A DNA stretch of 64,000 bases, from assembly GCA_039881045.1 (NCBI GenBank), contig JAYWVB010000053.1:159777-223776 (forward strand). The letters run 5' to 3'. Made by a program: the position numbers and the translations under genes. The notes under the pieces are model-generated. The model saw only the letters and a list, made by a program, of their open reading frames with translations. It did not search any database and had not been told where the DNA came from. The stretch is from Chaetomium olivaceum (Eukaryota; Ascomycota; Sordariomycetes; Sordariales; Chaetomiaceae). Shown here piece by piece: positions 1 to 10,401 of the stretch (positions within the stretch are counted from its first letter, which is position 1; every line of letters begins with the position of its first letter).

Positions 1-281
1 GGGCTTGTTTCAGGTCTCTCTCCGTCCGATTCCCATCTCTTTGCCACTAATAACCAGCCAGCGAGGGAACCGTGCCTGCTTTCATCGCGCGTGGTCAACA
101 AACAAACCTGGTGACCGACTTCGGCACTCTCTCCTCCACACCTGTGTGAATTCCCTCGTCTCCCCCGCGGGAACCCTCCAACAACAGAGAGGGTCGCTCT
201 TTCGACCCAATTCGTTCTCTGTGTGTGGCCTTGTTGTTGTTTGACTTGATACCCCCCGCGACCCAAAAAGGAACCGGCAAG

Positions 282-2278
282 ATGTGCGGCATTCTCGGCC
301 TCATCCTCGCCGACTCGTCCAGCGCCGATGCTGCTGTCGACCTGCACGAGAGTCTCTACTACCTCCAGCATCGTGGTCAGGATGCTTGTGGTGTCGCAAC
401 GTGCGCCACTGGTGGGCGCATCTTCCAGTGCAAGGGCAATGGCATGGCGTCCAAGGTGTTCGAGGACGGCAAGCGTGTGGCTGACTTGCCCGGGTACATG
501 GGCATTGCCCACTTGCGGTATCCGACTGCGGGAACAAGTTCGGTGGGTTTTATTCGCCGTCTCCTTTTCTCTATATTGGCTGTGTGTGTGTGTAGTCAAG
601 CTGACTCCTTCCCTTCCAGAGCGCCGAGAGCCAGCCGTTCTACGTCAATTCCCCCTACGGCATCTGCTTTGCGCACAACGGCAACCTGATCAACGCCGAC
701 GAGCTGCGAGACTACCTCGACAAGGAGGCCCACCGCCATGTGAACACCGACTCGGACAGCGAGCTGATGCTCAATGTCTTCGCCAATGCCCTCAACGAGA
801 CGGGTAAGGCCCGTGTTAACGTCGATGATATCTTCAGTTCTCTGGCCCAGACATACCAGCGCTGCAAGGGCGCATGGGCTGCCACGGCCATGATCGCCGG
901 TTTTGGTATTCTCGCCTTTCGGGACTCCTTCGGCATCCGCCCCCTGATCATGGGCAGCCGGCCGTCGGCCACTATCGAGGGTGGTACGGACTACATGCTT
1001 GCGTCGGAGAGTATTGCCCTCCGCCAGCTGGGGTTCCGCAACTTCCAGGACATCCTCCCCGGCCAGGCCGTGTTCATCCAAAAGGGCGGCTCGCCGCAGT
1101 TCCACCAGGTCGCCGAGGCGCAGGCCTACTCCCCCGACATTTTCGAGTACGTCTACTTCGCTCGGCCCGACACCATCATGGACGGCATCTCGATCAACAC
1201 CAGCCGGCAGAACATGGGCGCCAAGCTGGCCGACAAGCTGCGCGAGGTGCTAGGCGAGGAGGGCATCAAGGAGATTGACGTCATCATCCCGGTCCCCGAG
1301 ACGAGCAACACGGCGGCGGCCGTCGTGTCGGAGCGTCTCAGCAAGCCCTTCTCCAACGGCTTCATCAAAAACCGCTACGTCTACCGCACCTTCATTCTGC
1401 CCGGCCAGAAGGCACGCCAAAAGAGCGTGCGCCGCAAGCTGAGCGCCATGGAGTCCGAGTTTAACGGCCGCGTCGTGTGCCTGGTGGATGACTCCATCGT
1501 GCGCGGCACCACCAGCAGGGAGATCGTCAGCATGGCGCGCGAGGCCGGCGCCCGCAAGGTCATCTTTGCCAGCTGCGCGCCGCCCATCAAACATCCCCAT
1601 ATCGTGAGTTTCCTTGCCAACCTAACCCAACCCAACCATTTACCTTTGAGCACCACCGACTGACATGTCCCAGTACGGTATCGACCTCGCCACCCCACAA
1701 GAACTCATCGCGCACGAGAAGACGCGCGAGGACATCGCGCGGCACATCAACGCCGACGACGTCATCTACCAGGACCTGGACGACCTCAAGGCCGCCTGCC
1801 TGGAGGTGACGCCCGGCGGCAACGTCGAGGACTTTGAGGTCGGCGTCTTCTGCGGCAAGTACAAGACCGCCGTGCCCGAGGGCTACTTCGAGCACCTCAA
1901 CCAGAGCCGCGGCAAGAAGCGCAAGATGGCCGAGGGCGCCGCCGTCGCCACCGGTGCCACGGGTGGTGGTGTTGGCGCGGGCTCGGAGGCTGTTGTGGGG
2001 AACAGCGGGCCGGTCAATGTCGCTGCTAAGCGCGTGTTGGTGGATGGTGGGGTTGCTGTGGTGCCGCCTTCGGCTGTTGCTGCTGCTGGTGCTGGGGCGG
2101 AGCTGGTCAATGGGGAGGACAGGAACGCGGGCATGGAGAATCCGAATAATAGGCAGGATATCAGGTATGTTTTTGTCACGCTGCGCGAAGGTGGTAAGAG
2201 GGGAAAGTGGTTGGTTGGCTAACGCTCATGCTTGCTTCTAGCCTACACAACTGGGCGAACGAGCCGGCGCCGCAATAA
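282..2278 (+). CDS. ADE4: Amidophosphoribosyltransferase (glutamine PRPP amidotransferase)
   Basis: Catalyses the first committed step of purine synthesis in the cytosol, PRPP plus glutamine to 5-phosphoribosylamine. The ATG at 282 is chosen because Met-Cys-Gly-Ile-Leu-Gly places the class-II glutaminase nucleophile Cys at residue 2. Exons are 282-542, 620-1603, 1674-2164 and 2242-2278 (introns 77, 70 and 77 nt, all GT-AG and in phase), giving about 590 residues. The phosphoribosyltransferase PRPP loop CLVDDSIVRGTTS lies near residues 374-387. After the catalytic core there is a KKRKM basic patch and a roughly 70-residue Ala/Gly/Val-rich insertion before the C-terminus ending DISLHNWANEPAPQ. 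The 281 bases upstream are 5' flank or UTR. Family identity is secure; the exact last intron is inferred from splice signals. Confidence 0.95.
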
Positions 2279-3248
2279 GCGCCCATCTGCGCGGCGGGTC
2301 TTTCGGCCGTCGACATCCTCTCCTTTGAACTCATCAGACGAACGAACCCTTACTTGCTTGGAACGCTTTGGGAGGGGAGAAGGAAGGGGGGGCTTAGAAC
2401 GGGCACATCCAAATAGACGGGATAGAAAAAGAGGCCGGGTTTCGGCTTTTCTGGCTTCTGGATTCTGGAGAAGGGGGTAGGGGGTAGGGGGGCGGGGGAA
2501 AGGGGGAGGGGGGAAGGGCATGGTGTTGTGCTCAAGAAGGAAAACCCGTTTCCTGTTCTGCCCTCATGTCAGTTAATGGACATAATGGTGGGACCTCGCC
2601 GCGGACATGTAATCAGTATACATTTGGGCGGGGGTTGATTCACTTTGCATCGGCAGCATAGACGAGCTTGGGGGTTGGGGGAGGAGGATGAAAATGTAAA
2701 ACCTGTTCATGAACTGCTTGGTCTTTAGTGCAGGGTGTTTGTGAGGTGTATGTGTGTGAAGTATGTGTGTGGGAGGTTAAGGGACTTGCTTAGTTCATCT
2801 GACTTGATCGAGGTTTTGGTGATACTTGTCGGGGGGAGATGAGCTAACCTTGCCTGGCTACCTCCTACTTCTCTCCGGGTGGCATTTGCACCTAACATCC
2901 TCTCGCCTGAGACGTAGGAGAAATAAAAGTAAAGGAGTTCTTATTTATGATATGGCAAGGGGGAAAAAAGAGGGTGTGGAGGTGTGACTATGTGGAAGGT
3001 GGGGTTATCCTGGCTGTCACGGTGTGTCTGGACAGACGATAGGAGGTGAAAACAATGCTAGTAGGGCCACTTCTCTCTTTACAATGGAAGATATAGCATA
3101 GGGTCAAGAAGCCTTGAAAAAGGCAAGGCAGCATCGGTCTTTTCACCTGGTTGGTTGCCTGTTTCACGAAAAGGCACAAGGCACCACCGCTGACCCCACC
3201 CTAGTCGGATAACGGGTGGCTGACGAGTGGTCCCTAACAAGAGTCTAC
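2279..3248. other. Intergenic, ADE4 3' side
   Basis: About 970 bases with no gene I can support. It contains the ADE4 3' untranslated region, a G-rich run at about 2470-2520 and GT-rich low-complexity DNA around 2700-2780. Confidence 0.6.
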
Positions 3249-3333
3249 GGGCATATGGTCTAGTGGTATGATTTCTGTTTTGCAATGACCCATTGATTAC
3301 AGACGGTCCCGCGTTCGATCCGCGGTATGTCCA
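3249..3333 (+). tRNA. tRNA-Ala (anticodon TGC) with 13-nt intron
   Basis: The acceptor strands GGGCATA and TATGTCC pair fully and include the G3:U70 wobble that marks alanine tRNAs; A3333 is the discriminator. The T arm is CCGCG-TTCGATC-CGCGG (3309-3325). The anticodon stem TCTGT/ACAGA (3274-3278 and 3299-3303) encloses T-T-TGC-A followed by a 13-nt insertion (3285-3297) at the canonical 37/38 intron position. Removing it gives a 72-nt tRNA. The TGC anticodon and G3:U70 agree on alanine. Confidence 0.85.
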
Positions 3334-3384
3334 TCCAAACACCCGTGAGGGTAAGACCGAGCGACTCTATTTTTTGATCATACT

Positions 3385-3660
3385 TTTTCGTCATACTTTT
3401 CTTCTTGCTCAACCCAAACCGGTTTCACTTTTTTCTTCTCCTTAATCCACCAGAGTTCCTTTTTCTTCTTTCTTCTTCTCTTCTTTTTACCCAGCCCAAC
3501 CCCTTTTCGCTTTCCTTTTCTTCTTCTTGCTCAATCCAAAGTCACTTTCTTTCTTCTTTTTCTCTTTGCTCAACCCAAGCTTCTCTCACTTTCTTCTTTC
3601 CGCTCAGCCAAACGCCGTTCTCCTCTTTGTCCTTTTATTTTTCTTTCTTCCCCTTTTGCT
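3385..3660. repeat. Degenerate pyrimidine-rich tandem repeat
   Basis: A C/T-rich tract in which a unit resembling TTGCTCAACCCAA followed by a TTTCACTTTYTTCTT-like run recurs imperfectly (near 3406, 3531, 3566 and 3602). It lies directly next to the stop codon of the broken HNH gene. A second, simpler C/T tract lies at 5336-5515 on the other side of that gene. Confidence 0.5.
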
Positions 3661-4993
3661 CTATGTGCACAGTGCATCAATAGTGTCAATAGGCATTAAT
3701 GGCGCCATCCAGCACAGCCCAAGATGCACCAACCGCCCCAGATCAGTCGACCCGTCCGCCTGGGCGTCCTCCCATTGGGCCTCTTCCATATCCCTGAGGA
3801 TTTTATCAATATAACGGTCCGCCGCGGACAGATGTAGGATATGCCCAATTGCGCGGTGGATCGCTAGCAGCCGGGGAGAGGGCGGGTCGATTGTGCGGTT
3901 GTCTGTGAGATAGAGTGTGCGGACGACAGGGAGGATGCCCCTCACCACGCGAGGTTGGAGAAAGAAGCCGATGCGGTAGGTGTGATTGTCGGCGTCTGGG
4001 ACAGGCTCGAAAAAGATATCAAAGTTGCCAAACCATTGATGGACATTGTGGTCAAGCGTCAGGGCATTCCGGGGCTTGTCAATGTCGGCTCCCTCAATCA
4101 AGTGAACGACGCCGTCGTCAAACATGTTTAGAATCGATAGTGCGGCTTGCTTCGAGGGGTCCTAGGCGATGTTAGACATTTATACCCAGTATTGACAGCT
4201 TCCGCATTTGTTTGCGTACCAGTTCTGTGCCCTTCTTGAACTTCGTCAAGGAATGTGGAAGAATGTGGGCCACTTCCAGGTGGCTAAACGGCTCCGGATC
4301 GTCTTCAAACAGAGTGCCATCATCGTCTCGAGCGCTCTCGCCGTCAGTCCTGAGCCGCGCTTCGGCTTCGATCTGATCAAACCTCCGTGTGACAACACAG
4401 CGGTGGCGGTCGCGAATAAGACAAGCGCCGCGGAGAGCTGAGAGTCGATCCGGGGTCCCTACAAAGTCACCGCCGCCCTGGAGTCTATAGCCGGAGTGAA
4501 ACGCTGGGGACGGCTGGGCGTGCGTTGCGGTGGACGCTTTGACTGGGATGTGTTAGTATAGGACTCGTGAGATGGTGGGATGACCTACTTGGAAGAAAGA
4601 AATTGTTTAGTAAATAATCCGCAAAGCTGGAAAACCTCGTCTGAACCCCCTCGTCCAAGTCACCGTCGTTGAAATCTTCGGTGCCATCCATAGCAGCTCT
4701 AGGGCGCGAAACAAAGCTCGTAGGTAGTTATCCTGCGAAACAGGCGAAATCGCGTAATCGTGTGTCAAGCGGATAAGTTTAGCACGACTATATTGAGGAC
4801 TACTCCCACTGGTAGAACCGCTGGTGTGGTCGAAGTGTTCAATAATGTGGTAGAATTTACGCCTCGCTTGATCGCGCGCGGCAGGATCCAAAGGCGGCTC
4901 AATGGAGAAATCGATGACCCCTTCGAGCGACGATTGATAGCGATAGCGGGGAAGACGACCTCGTTTGCGCCGCCGTATCAAAAGGTGGTTCAT
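3661..4993 (-). pseudogene. HNH endonuclease-domain protein, frameshifted
   Basis: Reads as the fungal HNH-nuclease family. Conserved blocks are RDRHRCVVTRRFD, LEVAHILPHSLTKFKKG, KPRNALTLDHNVHQWFGNFDIFF and DADNHTYRIG; the HNH core pairs the RHRC and AHILPHS blocks with the later N and H. The last two exons are clean: 4542-4220, intron 4219-4162, then 4161-3661 ending in TAG. An intron at 4588-4543 has a perfect TACTAAC branch site. The first exon (4993 to 4589) changes frame near 4692-4696: NYLRALFRALEL is in one frame and MDGTEDFNDGDLDE in another, consistent with one missing base. No intron can bridge so small a gap. Upstream the 5' part is duplicated. The family is usually accessory and often degenerate. 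Lineage-specific decay is likely, a consensus error possible. Confidence 0.7.
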
Positions 4994-5075
4994 TGGAGAA
5001 ATCTAATAAGGCCTTCGAGCGCTTTTTGAGCGCGGCCATGGGGTGAAGACGACCCTGTTTGCGACATGGTGGTTT
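4885..5075. repeat. Imperfect tandem duplication at 5' end of HNH gene
   Basis: Two copies of about 95 nt (about 4885-4978 and 4979-5075). Both contain a TGGAGAAATC-like block, then CTTCGAGCG, then GAAGACGACC and GTTTGCG. Translated on the minus strand they give similar peptides (DFSIEPPLD versus DFSNEPPFD), so the duplication includes the coding start. Confidence 0.7.
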
Positions 5076-8000
5076 GTCGGAAGGTTGTGAGTGGTTCGGT
5101 TCATGAAAGAGGGTTTGAGCGCTCAATTCGAATTGGGGACCCTGATGGTTGCCTGGATTTTGTTGCCAAAGGTTGTGACCCTAACCCTCGTTCTGCTGTC
5201 ACCAACTACTCATGAACAAACAATAAACATATGAACTCTACTAACCCATGCCACTAGATTCTGCTGAACAGTACCCGTTACTGATGTGTATTATATTGGT
5301 ACCTATGTAGAAGCATTCAATTCAGTTTCACACTTTCTGTGTTTTTCCTTAGCCTTTTCTCCCCTTTCACTTCTCTTTTTTGTCAAGTCTTTTTACGTTT
5401 CATTCTTCCTTTTCCTTTAATTTCTACTTAGACTTTTCTCTTCTTTCGCCCTCCCTTTCGCTCTTTCTCTTTCTCTCCCTCTTTCTCTCCGCTTTCTCGC
5501 TCTCTTCACCTTTGAGCTCCGCTAAATTACTATGTAGATAGTTACGTAATTACGTTGTCGAGACAGTTGAGATACGCCGCTTTCATAGGCCCCTTGGCAG
5601 GATAGAGCCGTCACCGATGGTTCGGTTCCCGGTTCAGCACAGGAGTTACCAGTGGAAAGAATCAAGCCTCGTGTCTGGGCGTCGATACCGTGCCCCGTCC
5701 AAGGGCCTCGTCGGCATCGTCGTGCCCTCAGCGGCCGGAATCGGAAGCCATACTCTCGGCCCGAGCCATGGCAACCACCACGGAATGACCGATCGTCTCG
5801 GCTAGGCGTGGCGGTTGACTGCATTTGATTGAGGGGCTGTGTATAAAAAGACAGACCCGACTCCATTATTTCGTAGGCCAGTGGTCACCCGAGAAACAGT
5901 GTTCATTCACACTCGTACGATGGACGAGTTGGATATTTTCGCATTCGGTTTTCACTCTTTTTTGTGGATTTGATTTAATTTTGGAAATTAGTTCCTGCGA
6001 GGTGAAGTTTCCAGGACCATGTTCGTGCGCCAAGCACTCCACCTTCCCCACGAAACCAAAGGTGCGGGTCCATCAATATCAAAAATCCCCCAGCATGGAA
6101 CACCGAGTTGACTTGTTGGCAACCAAAAAACCACTGGGTGGTGCAGGTACCCGGGGCACTGCGTGCGTACGGCAGCGATATCCGGGCCGCCTCGACTCCC
6201 AAGTTTCGGTTTACACAAGTTTCACAGGAACTGGTAGCTTGACGTCATGTCATTGAGGGGTTGATATCTCTATCGCCGCGGAGCAGCGGAGTTTCACGGC
6301 ACAAAACATTGCCACTCGTCACGTTGCGATCCAGTTCATCGACGTTTCGTGTCAGGCTACCAGGATCGATCCATCTGCTGGAAAAAGTCAGCATCAGGTA
6401 CACAGTAATGAATTTTGGTTGGTGTCGGTCGAACTTATTTCCCAATTTGGCAGGTGCAACGCATGTGTAAGTGCCTCACTAGCGCGGTGCTTGGCAGAGA
6501 GGTGGACCATTTGGCAGGGGCGATATGCTTTGCGTTCCGGCTTTGCTGCAAGCCACTGACTGCACATGAATCAAGGGACGGCGGAATTTCCTTCCACAGC
6601 ACCTCAGAATCGACCACTCAGTTCATCCATCAGCCGAGACAGCGAAGCAGCCTGACATATGCACCGAGTATAATAGGATACCTGGATCCTACACGATACG
6701 ACATGGTCAGGCGGGACAGTACGACATTAGTGTTCCCACAGTATGTTTGTTTTAATTGGGGACTTGACACCTCGCAACTCCATTTCTCGGAGTCGAACTC
6801 GAACTCATCAATGTTACCTGTGTAACCACAAGAGATTCCGGCAGGATTCCAATCCAAAATATTCACCCCAAAGTGAGACGCAGAAAGCCATTGATGTCAA
6901 GCAACTACTTCAATAACTACCCAGTAGGAAATTTCTCGTTTAAGGGCGAATGCACGTCCATACCAGTGGGCCGGACTTTCGATTTTGTTTTGTCAAGGCC
7001 AAGATGCCCAGCCTACCGTTCAGGAAGGAGATGAAGCTTTTCCAACCGCCCGCGAGATGGCGACACCTCGGTTGTGCGAGCCGCTCAAGTACGGGGGCTC
7101 GGACTCGACCGCTGATAAGCGTGGTAACTTTTTGGCGTTCCCTCCACCCCGCCACCCGCCGTCAAGCTCAAACCGCCGCCCAAAATGAGTTACGCCGATG
7201 TTGAGGCTACTCCTTCGTAATCGTCGGCGTCGCCTATCATCTGGAATTTCTAGTTGAATGGTCTAGACAGTGGGCGGTACATACACTACTTGCTGGGGCT
7301 CCCCTAACCGAAGCTGGTGGATACACGAGCCAGTCCCTAGACCCAGATTCCAGACCAGACCAGACCAACGGCGCCCCCGTCTCCACCTCTCCGGTTTGCG
7401 AGGGAGCGGTTTAGTTATTCAGCGTCGGCGGCGAATCTTCGACCGGCCCCTCAGCTGCTCCGCTCCATTCCCGACGAAAAAAGGCAGAGAGCTCCGACTG
7501 CTGCACGAGGGTGAGCGAAGCTTCCCATGGGCATGTCGCCATGCCTCGGTGCCGCTTGGCGGACAGCGGGGCCGGGTATGCCAAGCATTCTCGGCGGCAT
7601 TCAAACATTACACGGCCTATCGAGCCAGTCGGGTGTTGGTCGCCAAGCGGCTGGGCATGGTTGCTTTAGGAAGTTCTCCGTGTGGATGGCAAATCCTTAC
7701 CAGCTTCGAACCAACCTCTTGTGTCTCAAGCCGTTGCGGGCTGCCGTGGCTGCGTCCTGGCGCCCGCAGCCAAGCGGCAGTTCCGCGTCGGCGAAAGCTT
7801 CGCTCGAGCAGCCACCGTCTTAGCACCCGCAGGATAGGTACGCCAGGATGAGACGTCCCTATCCCTTGCTGTTGACGAGAGCAACACCATCCATGTAAAA
7901 GAAGCTTAAGTTCAGACAGATCTGGCACTTGGGGTCATTCAGCCGCCTGTCCCCTCGCGTGATCAGCAAGAAGGGGAGAGCCTGTCGTCGAAGTGGAGGG

Positions 8001-8358
8001 TTGCGAAATACAACCCTGCCGCCCACTATCACTTGGCGCTCTTGAACCATCTCGGAAGGTGGCAAGAGTTCCAAGACTTTTGCACTTTCCAGAGGTGGCC
8101 ATTCCTCCCTTTCGCATCCTGTAGTTAGTTAGAGGCCTGCAAGTATTGCCCGTCTGGGCCCCACGGCCCCCCATCCCATCTTCCCATGCAAACACGTCCT
8201 CTGATTGCTCGGCCCGGAGGGGAGACCTTCACGAATCCTACCCCCATCACAGGGTGGTATCTGACCATTGTCCCAATGTCCCCAAATGTCCCTGTCCCAT
8301 GTTACCAGCCCTCCCGTGCGGGGATGTCTCGCCGCTGCGTGGCTATAGTGGAACGTCC
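5076..8358. other. Long gene-poor stretch
   Basis: About 3.3 kb between the HNH remnant and the transporter promoter. It holds a C/T tract at 5336-5515 and otherwise scattered short open frames on both strands, none with recognisable family motifs or convincing splice structure. I see no gene here. Confidence 0.5.
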
Positions 8359-8370
8359 TATATTTATATA
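8359..8370 (+). promoter_or_regulatory. Probable TATA element of the peptide transporter
   Basis: A TATATTTATATA run about 120 bases upstream of the transporter ATG in otherwise C-rich DNA; its position fits a fungal TATA box. Confidence 0.4.
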
Positions 8371-8491
8371 ACTTCCCCCGTCCGTCGCGCTCGTTGCGAC
8401 TCTCAGTTTGTCCAACTTCGATTCTAAACCCCCTCCCTCCCCCTCCTCGTCTGGCCCGTCCAAGCCTCTATTGACGAGCTGTCCCCCCACC

Positions 8492-10401
8492 ATGGCGTCA
8501 GACCCGACCAGCGTCGCTGTTAGCGACGATGTCAACGCCATTGTCAAGGACAAGGAGGCCAAGCTGGCTCCCGCCCTATCGGCTCAGGACGACCGCCAGC
8601 TAGGCATCAGCGTCGGTTCTGCTGACGGCGATACCCCGACCGAGGAGGAGCTGCACACTCTGCGTCGAGTGCCTGACAAGATCCCCTGGAGCATCTACAC
8701 CATCGCCTTCATCGAGCTATGCGAGCGTTTCTCGTATTATGGCACGACGGCGGTCTTTACCAACTTCATCCAGCAGAAGCTACCTGAATACTCGACAACC
8801 GGCGCCAGCTACGACATCGAGTATGGGCAAGCTGGTGCCCTGGGTCTCGGCCAGCGGACAGCGTTTGCCCTGACCACCTTCAACTCGTTCTGGCAGTACA
8901 CCATGCCCCTGTTTGGTGCCTGGATTGCCGACAGCTACCTCGGCCGCTACCGGACCATCGGTGCCGCCCTCATGATCGACATCCTTGGTCATATCATCCT
9001 CATCGTCGCCGGTCTTCCTCCCGTTATCAAGAACCCCAACGGCTCCCTTGGCGCCTTGGTCATCGGTATCGTCTTCATGGGTATCGGTACTGGTGGTTTC
9101 AAGCCAAACGTCAACCCCCTCATCGTCGAGCAGCTCGACCTCGAGAGGATGATCGTCAGGACACTACCGAGCGGCGAGCGCGTCGTCGTCGATCCCGCGG
9201 CGACAGCTTCGCGCGTATACCACTATTTCTACCTGTTCATCAACGTCGGTGCCCTGTGCGGCCAGCTCGCCATGGTCTACTGCGAGCACTACGTTGGCTT
9301 CTGGCTGTCCTTCACGCTCCCTACCATCCTCCTCTGCTTCTGCCCTCTGGTCATGCTCTGGGGCCGCCGTCGCTACAAGCGCGTCCCGCCCGAGGGCTCC
9401 GTTCTCGGCCGGGCCTTCAAGCTGTTCTTGCTCGCCAACAAGGGCCGCTGGTCCATCAACCCCGCCAAGACGTACCGCCAACTGCACGATGGCACCTTCT
9501 GGGAGAATGTCAAGCCGTCCAAGTTTGACGCTGCCTCTAAGCCCAAGTGGATGGACTTCAACGACGCCTGGGTTGACGAGGTCCACCGTGGTTTCAACGC
9601 CTGCGCTGTCTTCCTGTGGTACCCTCTGTTCTGGCTTTGCTACAACCAAAGTAAGCTGCTTCCTCGCCAGCTGTTGTCAATAACGCCCGTACTAACGCTC
9701 CCTACCTAGTCAACAACAACCTCGTCTCGCAAGCGGCCACCATGCAAGTCGGCGGCGTGCCCAACGACGTCATGAACAACCTGAACCCCTTCGCGCTCAT
9801 CATCCTGATCCCGCTCCTCGACACCGTCGTCTACCCGGCCCTCCGCAAGCTGCGCCTCAACCCGACCCCGCTCAAGCGCATCGCCATCGGCTACTTTGTC
9901 GCCGCCAGCGCCATGATCTGGGCCTGCGTCATCCAGTACTACATCTACCAGCGCAACGAGTGCGGCAACTACGCCAACGGCCTGGTGCCGGGCACCGACA
10001 GGGAGTGCGACCGCTCGCCGCTCAGCATGTGGGCCCAGACGGGCTCCTACGTCCTCATCGCCTTCTCCGAGATCATGGCCTCCATCACGTCCCTCGAGTA
10101 CGCCCACTCCAAGGCCCCCGCCAACATGCGCTCCATGGTGCAGTCCGTCGCGCTGTTCATGAACGCCATCTCGTCGGCTATTGGGTTTGCTCTGGTGCCC
10201 CTGGCCGATGACCCGCTGCTGGTCTGGAACTATGCCGTGGTGGCCATCCTGGCCGTGTTTGGTGGCTCCATGTTCTGGCTCCAGTTCCGTCATCTGGATA
10301 AGCAGGAGGATCAGCTCAACATGCTGCCGAAGGGCACGGTTGGCGACAAGGTGTCGAGGGCCAAGTTTGAGGAGGATGAGAAGTCGGAGGTTAGGGTTTG
10401 A
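8492..10401 (+). CDS. ptr2: Proton-coupled di/tripeptide transporter (PTR2/POT family)
   Basis: Plasma-membrane symporter importing di- and tripeptides with protons. The start at 8492 sits in CCACCATGG; the frame is open further upstream but has no ATG there. Exons are 8492-9650 and 9710-10401 (59-nt intron, acceptor CCTAG), giving 616 residues, normal for fungal PTR2. The signature ELCERFSYYG (about residues 74-83) carries the ExxER proton-coupling motif of TM1. GIGTGGFKPNVNPLIVEQ and FYLFINVGALCGQ are the two PTR2 signature regions near residues 200 and 247. About twelve hydrophobic segments are visible, with a long charged loop around residues 290-370. The N-terminal 60 residues are hydrophilic and cytosolic. 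Confidence 0.93.

Noticed and set aside
8408..8491. N-terminal extension of the peptide transporter from 8408
   Set aside because: The codon at 8408 is TTG; the first ATG is at 8492 in an ideal CCACCATGG context.
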